DNA from: Stomoxys calcitrans
Taxonomy: Eukaryota; Arthropoda; Insecta; Diptera; Muscidae
Direction: 5' to 3'
DNA length: 64,000 bases
NCBI RefSeq assembly: GCF_963082655.1
Contig: NC_081552.1
Span: 189,484,075 to 189,548,074 of the forward strand
Part shown: one piece after another, positions 33,460 through 45,841 of the stretch
How the letters are laid out: each line of letters starts with the position of its first letter
How positions within the stretch are numbered: position 1 is the first letter of the stretch
Notes under the pieces: generated by a model
The model's database searches: none
Told to the model about the DNA's origin: nothing
The model's input: only the letters and a program-made list of their open reading frames with translations
Position numbers and translations under genes: made by a program

Positions 33460-34285
33460 CAACACACACCAACCACTTTGGGACGCGTTTCGTCTTTGGT
33501 TAGAAGACTTTTCAACCATATTAGGTGCGATGGATTCAAGGGCCGTGCGTTGCCATGTTGTATTTGAATCGTATTATTTGCAAAAACGGCTCTATGATAA
33601 AATTACCCCATGAACCACGTTATTAGCTGTACTATTCCCAATGCATGTATTTTTGTGTAAAGACTGACATTCTTTCTGTGACAAATTACACTTCTTCCGT
33701 ACTACACATGATTTTGTGCATCTGTTGGAAGTTGTATTGATGGCTTCGAACGCTAAGACAACGGCAATGGCTCTCGCTGTTGCTCCGTGTGCCCAGGTTC
33801 GAATCTTGGCCGGGCTTTGCCGAAGAAAAGTAAAGCTAAAACAGGGTTGTCGAGTGCGGCTAATGTGGTAATTGTATCATAGATGCGTTTTCGCTTTAAT
33901 ACGATTCCAATACAACAGACCAACGCAAGGCCCTTGAAGCCATCACACCTAATATGGTTGAAAAGTCTTCTAACCAAAGACGAAACGCGTCCCATAGTGG
34001 TTGGTGTGTGTTGAAGACTTTTCAACCATATTAAGTGTGATGGCTTCAAGGGCCGTGCGTTGCTATGTTGTATTTGAATCGTATTATTTGCAAAAACGCA
34101 TCTATGTTACACTTACCCCATGAACCACGCTCGACAACCCTGGCTATACATATTGACATTCTTTCTGTGACAAATTACACTTCTTCCGTACTACACATGA
34201 TTTTGTGCATCTGTTGGAAGTTGTATTGATGGCTTCGAACGCTAAGACAACGGCAACGGCTCTCGCTGTTGCTCCGTGTGCCCAT
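33460..34285. repeat. Rearranged repeat: direct duplication with an inverted middle copy
   Basis: TAGAAGACTTTTCAACCATA begins a ~95-bp block at about 33502 and again at 34011. The same block plus its left flank (GACGCGTTTCGTCTTTGG) lies inverted at about 33850-34010. A second block (TGACATTCTTTCTGTGACAA to CTCCGTGTGCCCA) lies at 33665-33795 and again 489 bp later at 34154-34284. After the first copy, AGGTTCGAATCTTGGCCGGG is a tRNA B-box-like word, so the second block could be a SINE head. The second copy ends exactly where LINE A begins. Confidence 0.75.
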
Positions 34286-34287
34286 TT

Positions 34288-37200
34288 CTAAGTGCCGGTA
34301 TCTGTTAGACGCGAAAGCCGGGCAATGACACAGGAAATGCTCCAACGTCTTATCATCTTCTGCACATGCCCCACATATCCTATTACTTGCCGCACCGATT
34401 TTACATAAGTGAGCTCGTAGTCCTATGTGTCCCGTTATGATACCAATAGCTATACTGACCTCCTTCCTACTGCCTTTCAGTAATAGCCTTGTCTTCTCAC
34501 GATCTGGATCCCCCATAGGATTTTCGCCGTCCTACCGACCGTTTCGTCGCCCACTGCCTTAACTCGGACTGCGTCGATCCGAAGGGCTTCGAACTAACCA
34601 AGTTTATTAAGGACAGTCCTATGGCCTTCACCTCCAAATCGTCTGCCCTTTCTTTCCCCTTACTCCGTTATGGCCCGGCACTCAAACGATGCGGATTTTG
34701 CCATCCTCAGAGAAGACGTTAATCTGCTTCTTACACTGCAAGTCTGTTCGTGACCTTACCGTCCTGTTTATTATTGCCCTTATGGCAATTTTACTGTCAG
34801 TTAAATTCTTACCACTTCACGCATTCCGTGATCGCCCGAATCTCCGCCTGCAGGACTGTATTATGGTCAGGCAGTCTAAAAAAGATCTCAGTCCCTGGGT
34901 TCTCAATGTAAACCCCCAGGCCCAATCTGTCCTCTAGCTTTAATACATCCGTGTAACATGATGTTCCAGATGGTAATACTAGGGTTCCGTCAATCCAAGA
35001 CTGTGCCGATGGCAGCAGTGCCTCGCTCTCGACTTTACCAAGTTCATTGACGGCAGTCCTCTTGTCTTCACCGCCGAATCGTCTGCCCTTTCATTTCCCC
35101 TTAATCCGTTATGGCCCGGCACCCAAACGATGCGGATTTTACCATCCTCTGAGAAGGCGTTAATCTCCTTCTTACCGTCCTGGTTGTTATGGCCCTTATG
35201 GCAATTTTACTGTTGGTAAAAATGTTCACACTCGACGTCCTGGCGTTGGCACCACAGCACTTCACGCATTCTGTGATCGCCGGGATCTCCAGCAGTGCCT
35301 CGCACTCCACTTCAAGGTTCATCGTAGGTATGCGATCGGAAATCTCTTCCCTTCCTTCTAGATTTTCTATCGTCGCCTCGATTATACCGCGATGGTATGA
35401 GGTGCTCCCATCCTCAATCCTTTCTCCCATCGCTGTCTCACACTTAATTTGTATGTCAATGGGTCGGATATCTAGAATAGTCTCCAGTGCCCTAGTGGGC
35501 GTGGTCCTCATCGTTCTGCCTATGCCAAGACAACATGTTCTCTGAACCTGTTGTATGGTCCTTATGTTGCACTTTTTCTCCAAAGCAATCCACCAAACTA
35601 CTGAGGCGTAGGATAGTATTGGTCTAATCACGCTCCTGTAGAGCCAGTGGACTGTCCTCGGATTCAGACTCCATTTCGAGCCTACGGCCCATCCACATGG
35701 GGCCCAACATCTGTGAGCCTTCTCAGTGCGCTCCTGAGTATGACACTTCCAATTCAGTTTCCTGTCCAAGATCACACCTAAGTATTTGACCTTGTCAGAT
35801 ATCGAAATCTTCTTATTGAGGAAACATGGTGCGTTAAATTGGCCCACCTTCGTCTTCCTCGTGAACAGGCATATTTCAAACTTCTCTGGGTTAACATTGA
35901 GACCTCTGGGTCTCATATGCCATATGCAAGACCCTTTCAGCCCTTCTGCATAGCTCGTTCGGATCCTTACCCTTTAGAAGTATTATAACATCGTCTGCGT
36001 AGCAGACGTATTCAAATCCCTCCTTAGTCAGCATCCATAATAGGTCATTTATGGTGGTCACCCATAGGAGTGGCGATAAAATGCCCTCCTGTGGCGTGCC
36101 TTGTGACACTTTCTCCCAAATATTTATGCCATGGGACACACAATTTATTCACCTGTTCCTTAGCATATGGTTTATCCAGTTTCTAAGAACCGGATCCACC
36201 CGGTACTGGTCTAAGGATTGGATTGGTGTGTGGGTCCGCCCATTGTTAAAAGACCCCTCGATGTCAATGCATACCGACAGGGTGTACGTTTTGGCATGGA
36301 AGGATTGTTCTATTTATGCACAACCTTGTGTAGGGCAGTCTCCACCGACTTTCCCTTAACATATGCATGCTGTTTGTATTTGAGCAGTTCGCTAGATGTT
36401 CTAATTTTTATCATGGTGTCCACAATACGTTCCATGGTTTTGAGAAGAACGGACGCAAGGCTTATTGGTCCTACGTCCTTTCTACTCAAAACTGTGGAAC
36501 GGCATGTGGACACCATGATAAAGAGGAGGACATTATTAATTTTTTTTTCAAGGGTAATACTAGGGAGAGTGACAGAGAAAAGTCCGAGAGCAGCAGTGAA
36601 ACGGACGAGACAAAGTAGCGTACGAGACGAACAAAGAATAAAAACACCACCACCCGAAGCAAAGCGTATGTGTTGGCTGGTTAGATGGTTTTTTGCCTTG
36701 CTTATGGATATATTGTTGTTGTTATATGTTGGTTTGCAAAGAGCGCCTTTCAACAACAAATTTGTACTTTGGGTCGTTGAGATTCAAAATAAATTGTTGC
36801 AGGAAAAATAACAACTTTCGTAGTTGTTTTTTCGACCAAAGTTGTTGTTTTTCAAAATTATTTTTATATGGTTCTGATGAATCGAGATTCTTCAACATCA
36901 ATGTAGAGATCTCGTCAGGGCCCAACGCCTTGGATGATTTGGCGCCACGGATGACTTTTGTAACTTCTCCCAGGGTAACTTGTGATAGCTGTTCATCGGC
37001 TCGGAGACCACGAATAGCTCTCCTCCTTGCCCTGTCACTCTCGGGGTGCACAGAAAATTGACGGTTGAACAACCTCGCACATCTCTTAGGATCAGTCACG
37101 GTTATCTCGCCAAAAGTGACTGAGATTTTGCAATCCCGTCTACCGGCCTTCGAGGTGACTTAACAGTAGACCAAAGCTTGCCCAAACCGGTGCCTAAGTT

Positions 37201-38520
37201 ACATTGCTCCAAATGTTCAAGCCACAAATTGCGCCTATGTTCGTTGACTTCCCTGTTTATTTCCAGATTCAGCTCGCTGATTCTGGGGTTAGCGGGGTCC
37301 ATTGCACAAATCCCATCAGGCTCGTCTGTGAGCACCACTGCCTGCGTCAGGAAATTGGGCCGCACTTTGGGTATTCGACCGGCTGGTATAAAACGAGCGG
37401 CTGCTGCGTTAATAATGACTCGGAATTTCCTCTCGGCAACTAGCACATCGGACGGGGGTGTTAGTTCACTTAAGCGGCGATTGGTATACTCTCTGAAGCC
37501 AGCCCAATCGGCCTTCTTCTGATTGATAAACTTACGTCGCTCAGATGTTATGAAGTTGGGTGGTCGGTCGATGGTGAGAATTATGGGCAGATGGTCTGAC
37601 CCCAAAGAGATGACGGCTTGCCAGAATACTTCACTCAGGAGATCAGAGGATGAAATTGAAATGTCTGATGAGCTGCTGCTCCTCCTCGTAATCCTAGCGG
37701 GGGCATTCTCATTCACCGTGCAAAACGTGGAGCCTTTAATCTGCTCTGCCAAAACTATGCCTAGGGGAGAACGCCATGAAGTTCGATGCGCATTAAAGAC
37801 CCCTAGAACCAGACGATTATGGCCAGATAGTAACCCACTTATGTCGGTGTTGTAAGCTTGCCCATTAATTGGGACACAGCTACCAACCGGCGGTATGTAC
37901 ACATTGTAAAGCTATCGGACCTGACTGCTATCCCCACGCACTCCATGTAGGAGTCCCTAGCGCCAGGCGCAGGCGAGATGGGTCTATTTTGCACGGAATG
38001 GTGTATCACGAAGGCCAATCCCCCACCTCCATTCCTTGAGCGATCCTTACGTGGCACATTGTATCCGTGACAGATGTGCAAGCTGTAGGTGTTGGTCAGC
38101 TTTGTCTCCTGGATCGCTGCGACCAATATAACCCTCCGACTCATAAAATCCACAATCTCATCGATCTTGCCACGGAGACCGTTGCAGTTTAGTTGCAAAA
38201 ATGATATACTTCCCGGCACTGGCCTGGCAATATTTGGGCTGGGATGCTGTCGTTGCATATATCGCCCCACGGGAGAGGTCGGGGGGGTCACATGGTCCGA
38301 CGACGAGGTCGCATAAGGCGACGACGACGACGCTTGTGAACCATTGCTGGCTATGTTCGCACAGCAGCTTGCAACATATCCAGTATGACTATACTCCCGT
38401 AGCGAAGTGAGGCCAGAGCTAGATTGGAAATGTGCCCACTCCATGCACCGGTTACACTTCACCGACACCGACCGATGATGGAGGCGGTTCTGGCAAACTG
38501 AATAGAACCAGGATCTCCGG
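34288..38520 (-). mobile_element. LINE family A, near-complete but rearranged ORF2
   Basis: This is the most complete family A copy, read right to left on the minus strand. It has a zinc-knuckle-like CNRCMEWAHFQ, then an AP-endonuclease domain (SFLQLNCNGLRGKIDEIVDF at about 38240; AIQETKL; SLGSDHLPIIL near 37590). Next comes the start of reverse transcriptase (SSKALGPDEISTLMLKNL near 36920), a ~320-bp foreign or scrambled insert (36521-36840), GPISLASVLLKTMERIVD, SQGTPQEGILSPLLW and the catalytic YADDV box near 36010. The thumb region (KVKYLGVILDRKLNWKCH) and RNase H (FTNSKIAIRAITT) follow. At about 35035 the order jumps back and part of RNase H is repeated down to the zinc-finger end at 34370. 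Frameshifts and stops rule out activity. Confidence 0.9.
36409..36520. repeat. Imperfect inverted repeat inside the LINE A reverse transcriptase
   Basis: 36409-36444 and 36485-36520 are inverted copies with 31 of 36 positions matching (TATCATGGTGTCCACA arms), and the similarity extends weakly toward the centre. One open frame crosses both arms, so the RT peptide KTMERIVDTMIK is followed back to back by its own antisense translation. It is a local inverted duplication. Confidence 0.8.
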
Positions 38521-38861
38521 GGTTCTTTTCAATCCCGGCATTTTTCCCGGAGATTTTCTTTGCAAGTGGAAAAGTAAAGCCAGAGATTTTGAGTTTTTGC
38601 CATAAGTATTAATTTTTTTGTTATTTATTTTATAATTTATTTACTTTTGTTTTGGTTTTTTTACTTTTACTTTTACTATTTATTTTATTTAAATTTTTTT
38701 TTGTATTTTTTATTTTTGTTATTTAATAAATTTTGTTTTAATTTTTTTTTAATCAGTTTTCTTTTTTTATTGGTTAATTTTTTTTCTAATACGTTTTAAT
38801 ATTTTTTTTATATTTTTTTTTTGTACAATCACTTGATAAAACTTAAATATCTTTTCCTATA
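38521..38861. repeat. LINE 5' flank and T-rich tract
   Basis: 38521-38600 (CCCGGCATTTTTCCCGGAG) may be the 5' untranslated part of the LINE A copy. 38600-38861 is almost all T with scattered A and G on the + strand. No gene. Confidence 0.5.
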
Positions 38862-38863
38862 TA

Positions 38864-39083
38864 TTGGTTGCCCAAAAAGTAATTGCGGATTTTTTAAAAG
38901 AAAGTAAATGAATTTTTAATAAAACTTAGAATGAACTTTAATCAAATATACTTTTTTTGCATTTTTTTTTCTAAAGCAAGCTAAAAGAAACAGCTGATAA
39001 CTGACAGAAGAAAGAATGCAATTTCAGAGTCACAAGCTGTGAAAAAATTTGTCAACGCCGCAATTACTTTTTGGCCAACCCAA
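38864..39083. mobile_element. Mariner-type MITE, complete (220 bp)
   Basis: It opens TTGGTTGCCCAAAAAGTAAT and ends with the inverted form ...ATTACTTTTTGGCCAACCCAA. TA flanks it at 38862-38863 and 39084-39085. The interior matches the copies at 24265 and 26914 (CAGCTGATAACTGACAGAAG). Confidence 0.9.
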
Positions 39084-39085
39084 TA

Positions 39086-39954
39086 GCTTTTACGAGATGC
39101 ATTGTGCTCTCCTTTCAGTGAAACAAAGCTCTTCCTTAAACATGTTTGACATTTGTGGCACATTTGCACAACGGCTAAGGAGGAAAAGCCTAAATTGACA
39201 TCTGGACATGACTGAATGACTGGCGGTGATAATTGGTGCAATAGAATTGTTGCATAAACGTTCATTCAATCATTTAATCATCACCCCCATAAAGCTGTGA
39301 TTGTTAGCCATACAATTCCGTTACATGACTCCGTGAACATCTAGTGGAGGTTTAAACGACCGCAGAGGAAAAAAAAAACAACAAAAGAGTGGAAAATAGA
39401 GTTGCATGCCAATCATACATCACATCATCACATGTGTGCGAAAGTTTTCCGGCCTTCCATACGGGGAAAAAGGTTTAGTTTCAACTTTTTCTAAGGATGT
39501 GTTTGGCGGCACACATAACCCTATGGCGGCGATACATGAGATATGAAAGTGAGTTCATATATCCTGAAAACAGGATATGAGGTTGCTTTCTGCCCGAATA
39601 CGAGTAATCGACAGACAACAGCTGCCAAACACTTTTGGAGTTTTTCGTTGCTTCTGTTGGTTTTTTTCCTGCTTTGGTAAGGGGTGTATAACACGATATG
39701 AGTTTTGCGCTTTGCTGAAGAGACAGACCATCCATCCCAAAAGAAAAAAAATCCAGTCCGTTAAATAAGATCATGAGCAAGACAATGGCGATTGAAGAGT
39801 TATGCTGATATGGACAAAAAATGGTGGTGCATGTATTTGAAGTTTGTTGAACTGGATTTCTGATCAAATTTAGAAAATATAAATCTCTTGCAGGGAGTTG
39901 AAAAACTAACTCCTGTTAAGATTGTGCAACAATGTAGAGGAGAATATAAAGCAA
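39086..39954. other. Apparently unique intron sequence
   Basis: No repeat family recognised. A 128-residue minus frame (39481-39867) has no known domain and no support as a gene. Confidence 0.4.
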
Positions 39955-40998
39955 ACAAGTAAAAAGGCGTTAAGTTCGGCCGGGTCGAACTTTGGATACC
40001 CACCACCTCAGGTATATATGTAAACCATCTGTCGTCATAATCCGGTGAAAAAGCAGCTATATCGAAATATGTTCCGATTTGGACCAAATACTTACAACTA
40101 CAAGTCATTGTCCAATAGTGTATAACCAACATATTGGTCTTTTAAGTAGCTTTATCTAAAAATAAACCGATCTGAACCATATACGACACGGATATCGAAA
40201 AGCCTAACATAAGTCACTGTGTCAAATTACAACGAAATCGGATTTTATATGCGCCTTTTATGGGGCCAAGACTTTAAATCATGATATCGGTCTATATGGC
40301 AGCTATATCCAAATCTGGATATATGGATCACCAGTCCAAATCTCGACATCGGACAATAAATACGGCTTTTATGGGCCCAAAACCTTAAATCGATGGATCG
40401 GTCTAATGGCAGCTATATCCAAATCTGGACCAATCAGGGCCAAATTGAAGAAAGATGTCGAAGGGCCCAACACAACTCACTGTCCCAAATTTCAGCAATA
40501 TTGGATAATAAATGTGGCTTTTATGGGCCTAAGACCCTAAATCGGAGGATCGGTTTATATGGCAGCTATATCCAAATCTGGACTGATCTGGGTCAAGTTG
40601 ACGAAGGATGTCGAAGGGCCTAACAGAACTCACTGTCCCAAATTTCAGCAAAATCGGATAGTAAATGTTGCTTTTATGGGCCTAAGACCCTAAATCGGTC
40701 GATCGGTCGATCGGTCTATATGGGGCTATATCAAGATATAGTCCGATATAGCCCATCTTCGAACTTAACCTGCTTATGGACAAAAAAGGAATCTGTGCAA
40801 AGTTTCAGCCCAATATCTCTATTTTGAAAGACTGTAGCGTGATTTCAACAGACGGACGGACGCGCATTTCTAGATCGTCTTAGATTTTTACGCTGATCAA
40901 GATTATATATACTTTATAGGGTCGGAAATGGATATTTCGATGTGTTGCAAACGGAATGACAAAATTAATATACCCCCATCCTTCGGTGGTGGGTATAA
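39955..40998 (-). repeat. Dispersed 'ATACCC' repeat, complete with both ends (copy 9)
   Basis: Left end: CAAGTAAAAAGGCGTTAAGT, CGGCCGGGTCGAACTTTGG, ATACCCACCACCTCAGGTAT. Right end: AATATACCCCCATCCTTCGG, TGGTGGGTATAAA. Sub-terminal ATACCCACCACC and GGTGGTGGGTAT are inverted copies. Monomers (GGCAGCTATATCC at 40299, 40409 and 40562) show one shortened and one 153-bp spacing. This copy best defines the family limits, about 1.04 kb. Confidence 0.9.
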
Positions 40999-41012
40999 AA
41001 CTTAATATCTGG

Positions 41013-43033
41013 TCTTATAAAAAATTCAAATTGTGTTTGTTTGTTTGTTCCGTATAGACTCAAAAACGGCTGAACCGATTACCTTGAAATTTTCACAGAT
41101 TGTGTAGGTTGGTCCGGAAGGGTATATTATTTGTGATATCGGGAGGAGGGCGGACCCTCCCCCTTACCCCAAAAGTACTACCCAAAAACAAAAGTGGATC
41201 GATCGTGACAATATGGGATTCAAATTAAAGGTATTCAAGAGTAGAGTATGAATTTCATAAAAAAAAGTTGGGTCCAAGTGCCTGGGGGACCGCCCCAGTC
41301 CCAAAACCCCTTAAAAAGGTTTATTTGATGATCATGGTAATATGGGACTCAAATGAAAGGTATTCGGAAGTAGATTACGAATATGGTCGGTAGGAACAAA
41401 TAGGCTTTATAATTTATTGACAACGGAAGGGGGCGGACCCTCCACCGTTACCCTAAAAACACCACCCAAAATCTAAAGTGGATCTATAAGAACAATATGG
41501 GTATCAAATGAAAAGTATGCTACAGTAGATAACGAACCTGGCATACAAATTCATGTCGAAGTATAGGGGGTCACCCCACCCCCACAAAAACACCCAAAAC
41601 GGGCACATTAGCCAATCACGGATATATGGCACTCGCTTTGTTTGTTCCGTATAGACTGAAAAGCGGCAGAACTGATTTTTTTCGTAATTTTTGCTTATTG
41701 TGTAGGTTGGTCTGGAATAAAACATAGGCTGGTATCGGAAGGGGGACGGACCCTCCCCCTTATGCCAAAAACCCAACCCAAAAAGTGGACCGATCGGGAC
41801 AATATAGTTACCATATGAAAGGAGTTGGAGAGTAGAATACGAATATGGTATTAAAATTTGAGTCTCAGTACCCATCGGGCCGCCCCAACCCCAAAACTCC
41901 CCCAAACAGACATATGGGACGTTCATTTCATTATGGGGCTCAAATTAAAGGTATTCGGGAGTAGATTTCGAATCTGGCATACAAAGTCAGATCTAAGTAT
42001 AGGGGGTCACGCCAACCCACAAAAACGCCATTAGACCCATTATGACTATATGATACTTGGCTGAACCGATTTTCTTAAAATTTTCATAGATTATGTTCGT
42101 TTGTCTGGAACGAAACATAGGCTATATAATTTTTAGATATCGGGTGGAGGCGGACCCTCCCCCTAACCCCAAAAACACCACCCATATCCGAAAGTGGTCC
42201 GATGGGCACAATAAGGATATAAAATGAAAGGTATTGGAGACCAGAAAACGAATATCGTATTAAAATTTGGGTCCAAGTACCCAGCGGGTCCCCCATCTCC
42301 AAAACTCCTCTAAGCAGATATATTCGAAGTTCATGTCAATATGGGACTCAAATGAAAATACCCCCAAATGGGCATATTAGCCGATCAAGGCTATATGGGA
42401 CTCAAATGAAAGGTATTAGAGAGTAGATTACGAATATGGCATTAAAATTTGCGTTCAAGTCTAGGTGGCGCTTTTCTTGCTAAAGATACGTCAAATGGGT
42501 TATTTTACCCATTATGACAAAATGGGACTCAAATGAAAGGTGTTTGAGAGTAGAAAACGAATTTGATATCCAATTTTGAGGCCAAGTGTTTTGGGGTACT
42601 CCTTAAAGCACCCCTAAACTAAACTTTATTTCCGTTGGGAATAAAGAACGAATTTGATATCCATATTTGAGTCAAAATGTCTGAGGTGCCATCCCTCCCC
42701 TAATGAGAACATTGCCCTTAGGAAGAACATTACCAACTCAATGATAAGGGACTTTTTTTTATAGCCGGGTCCGAACGGCGTCCCGCAGGGCGACACCTCT
42801 TTGGGGAAAATTCTTTAAATGACCATGCATGCATTGTACCTCGCAAATGTCGCCAACATTGAGAGGGGATTAACACCGCTTTGTCCGATGTTCTCGCCAG
42901 GATTCGAACGCGTTCAGCGTCATAGGCTACAATGGCACGAATTCGATATCCGCATTCAGGGCGAAGTGTCCCCACCCTAAAAAGATATTAGAGAGTTAAA
43001 GAAGGCGCAGCGGAGCGGGCCCGTTTCGGCTAG
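41013..43033 (+). mobile_element. Helitron-like non-coding element (copy 2)
   Basis: It begins TCTTATAAAAAATTC, then TTGTTTGTTCCGTATAGACT and CAAAAACGGCTGAACCG, and ends AGCGGAGCGGG-CCCGTTTCGG-CTAG-T. The start with TC, the 3' hairpin (AGCGGAGCGGG pairing with CCCGTTTCGGCT) and CTAG followed by T fit Helitron ends, although the hairpin overlaps CTAG and the 5' flank is G, not A. The interior is repeats of TGGGACTCAAATGAAAGG with GCGGACCCTCCCCCTTAC blocks. No replicase is coded. A SINE is inserted near 42733. The class assignment is tentative. Confidence 0.5.
42733..42935 (-). mobile_element. SINE fragment inside the Helitron-like element
   Basis: AGCCGGGTCCGAACGGCGTC, CACCTCTTTGGGG and TTCTCGCCAGGATTCGAACG match the SINE body and B-box on the minus strand. 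The A-box end and the tail end are lost. Confidence 0.7.
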
Positions 43034-44232
43034 TAATGAATAAATTTTGATGATTTTGTAGCTTGAGGAAATATTCTAAATCTAAGACTCAATGTCATAA
43101 GACTTTAGTTAAGTATGACTTAAGTCTTATGTCTAGATATTTCAACGTTTAACTACAACAACCTAAATTTTGACTTGCCACTGAAAATGATTAGCCTGCT
43201 CTTTTGTGTTTTTAACCTTCAGGTGTCTACTTCTTCTTATATGCTTTGCTAGGCATATTACCATTCAACTATTCGATTTATTAGAAAGATCTTTAGATGT
43301 TGTCCTTATATAAATATATTTATTTGTTATTGACATGATTTTTCATCCTGTCCTCGCCCTGCAACATCGCCTTGACCGCAAGCTTTCATTGCACCACTCC
43401 CTCTAAAACTTAATTGAAATCCATTGCATTGAGTTCTGGGTATCTCAGCTTGGTCTCATTGCTCTTGAAATGAATGCTGCCCTTAATGGCATTTTCGCAA
43501 AACAATGCTACGCTACAGCTTCTGTGGCAAACAAAGATCCTTTTCGTTGCTTGCTTCACATCATTTGCTAATGACAGTCCATGGTTAGATGCCCATTGCT
43601 GACTCGACATCTGTCTGGTTGGGTTGCCTACTCCTTCTTCATGTGGTTGGTGGTGACGTGCGATTTTATGCAATGTGTGTTCCAAATGTGTTTATGAGAG
43701 TACTTAAGACCTTAAATAAGCTGCCTGTGTCTGTGCCTGGGCACCGTCATCTTCATCATCAGAAGCAGCAACAGCAACATTCAGTGCTAGGATGCAACGC
43801 AATTGTATGTGGAAAGACATGAGAAAATTACAAGATACGTATGTCCAACCCGCACAATATAATGCAAGGTTCACCATAGTTCTTAACGGCAGGACAGGTC
43901 CGTGTATAAGTGCTTGTTGCCTATGTGTGTGTGTGTGTGTTAGTAAATGGAATCTCCTATTACACATGCTAGCACCTCCTTGGCAGTTTTGAGTTACATG
44001 GACAACACACTCGGCCTCGATGCCATGTCGTTCTCCTTTTCCCTACGTGTGTTTGTTTGTTCTTCTTCAATGTTGGGGTAAGGGTTTACTTTAACTTGCA
44101 ACGAGAGTGTGATCAGGGCAAGAAGATGCACTTTAAAATGTTACATGATATTGCCACCAGCATTTCCAGCACTGCAACGAGTAGTTAGCTGTATGGTTCT
44201 GCCATAACCGCAATGTTGTCATTTATACGTAC
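43034..44232. other. Apparently unique intron sequence
   Basis: No mobile-element signature. Short GT run near 43925-43942. Frames on both strands near 43600-43990 overlap and lack domains. It could hold regulatory DNA; nothing specific was identified. Confidence 0.4.
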
Positions 44233-45730
44233 AGTGGTGGGCAAAATTGAGAGAGAGAGGGAGGAAGTAAAATTTTTACAAAATTTTCTATAAAACAAAA
44301 TTTTTACAAATTTTGAGATTTGTTTAAATTAAATTTTTGAAATAATTTCTATATGCTCATGGTAACTATCATCTGATACCAGCAGCTGGGAAGGATGTTG
44401 CGGCTCTCTCCAAGAAGTGGGCAATGGTGTGCCATTGCGCTGCAATATTACCGGGACAGGGGGTGCTTTCTTCAAGCAATTGGGTTAGCCGTATTGTCAT
44501 ACTTGAACGAGTGCGAACCTTTGCTGCATCATGGTCACGATCCGAATCGATGTTCGCCCCTAAGATCGATTGTACATCTCCACAGTCAACTTCATGCCTC
44601 GTTCCGTGGCAACTATAATTTATGGCGCCACCTCTCGGTGTTATTGTGGAGGTTATTGTTGTCTGCTCTGTATTTCTCCAATAACTGCGCCCTCTCTATA
44701 AACAGTGCGGCCATTCCATGTGCAGATACGCAAATCATGGTCCTTAAAACGTTTGCTGGTGTCGACATAGGTGGCATCCTTTTTAAATACTCTTCGTTTT
44801 TGCATAGTAATTTCTTCTAGTTTTCCGGGTGATGGACTACTAACCCGACGCCCAACCCTGTTGTTGTTGTTGTTATAGCCACATTTTCATATGTAGGTGG
44901 CGATCCTCTTCAAGCTCCTGTAGGTGAGCAAGCTCCTTCCGATCCAAAGTGCCAATCGCCGGTTATTTAAAGGCGCCAGTAACTCGCCTTGTCATATCGA
45001 GCGTCATAGGCACTCAGTTTTGTGCAAGAGCCGTTGCCGCCCGGACTCTCACTGAGACTCTCCGCTCGTTGCCGCTGATTGACCACGACTGTCGATTACT
45101 GCTACTCTCCGTATGGAGCATTCGACTATCCGCCCGGTAGTTCGCAGCCAAGCTTCTCGTGACAGCCATTAACACCACACAAATCGGACCTCAATGTTTC
45201 AGCCTGTGTGGCGCTCACAGCTATCGCATGCCGTGGACGCCCAGTCCTCTTTTTAACGTTCTGCAGGTGAACTCGTTGTTGTTGTAGCAGTGTGTTATAC
45301 ACTGAACTCGTGGCACTTTTGGGCTTAGTACCTTCAACGGTTGTTAAAGGTAGCTAACCAGGTGACACCGTGGCGAGGTTTATGTCCACATTTGAGATGA
45401 AGGCAGACCAAGATAAGTTTTGGAATTTGCCAAGTCAAATTCAGCCAGAATCGTTGCTTGGTTTCCAACATCCTCAAGTCGCCCGATAAAGTTTCCTATA
45501 AAAATAAAATTTCTCAGCAATTTTCTATGGGACTAAAAATTGCGACAAAAGTTTCTAAAGAAATCAAATATGGATAAAAACTTCTATTAAAATAAAAAAC
45601 CATATCTTATACAGAGCACTCTATAGGTACGTATCACCCCTCTGTCGCATGAGTTTCCAAACATCAGTTTTTCGTATTCCCAATCAAATTGTACAAGCCA
45701 GCTAATGAATTAGCTTTCTAAGCATAGCAA
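44233..45730. repeat. Mixture of decayed repeat pieces
   Basis: 44233-44250 (CAGTGGTGGGCAAAATTG) looks like a Tc1-type end. 44380-44820 is GC-richer and LINE-like, with a 141-codon + frame but no motif I can name. 44870-45020 shares TCGCCGGTTATTTAAAGGCGCC with 12.13 kb. TTGTTGTTGTAGCAGTGTG at 45283 is a word common at ends of fly repeats. 45490-45600 has AAATTTC/AAAATAAAATTTC array scraps. No host gene seen. Confidence 0.4.
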
Positions 45731-45734
45731 CAAC

Positions 45735-45841
45735 GATTAAATAGCTCAGCGGGCATCCCATCGGCTCCTGCTGCTTTATTTCACTTTAGCAATGTTATTG
45801 CCATTTTGACCTCACTTTGGCTATGTGCTTAATACTGTTGT
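45735..45841 (-). mobile_element. LINE family D scrap, left arm of an inverted pair
   Basis: AGCTCAGCGGGCATCCCATC and GGCTCCTGCTGC encode, on minus, the AGADGMPAELF motif of family D. The same segment lies inverted at 46701-46810 on the other side of the CGTGAGTC array, at roughly 80% identity over ~105 bp. Confidence 0.7.

Noticed and set aside
44918..44929. TCCTGTAG|GTGAGC, a possible ratchet site.
   Set aside because: It sits in a decayed repeat segment related to one at 12.1 kb, and the tract is short.
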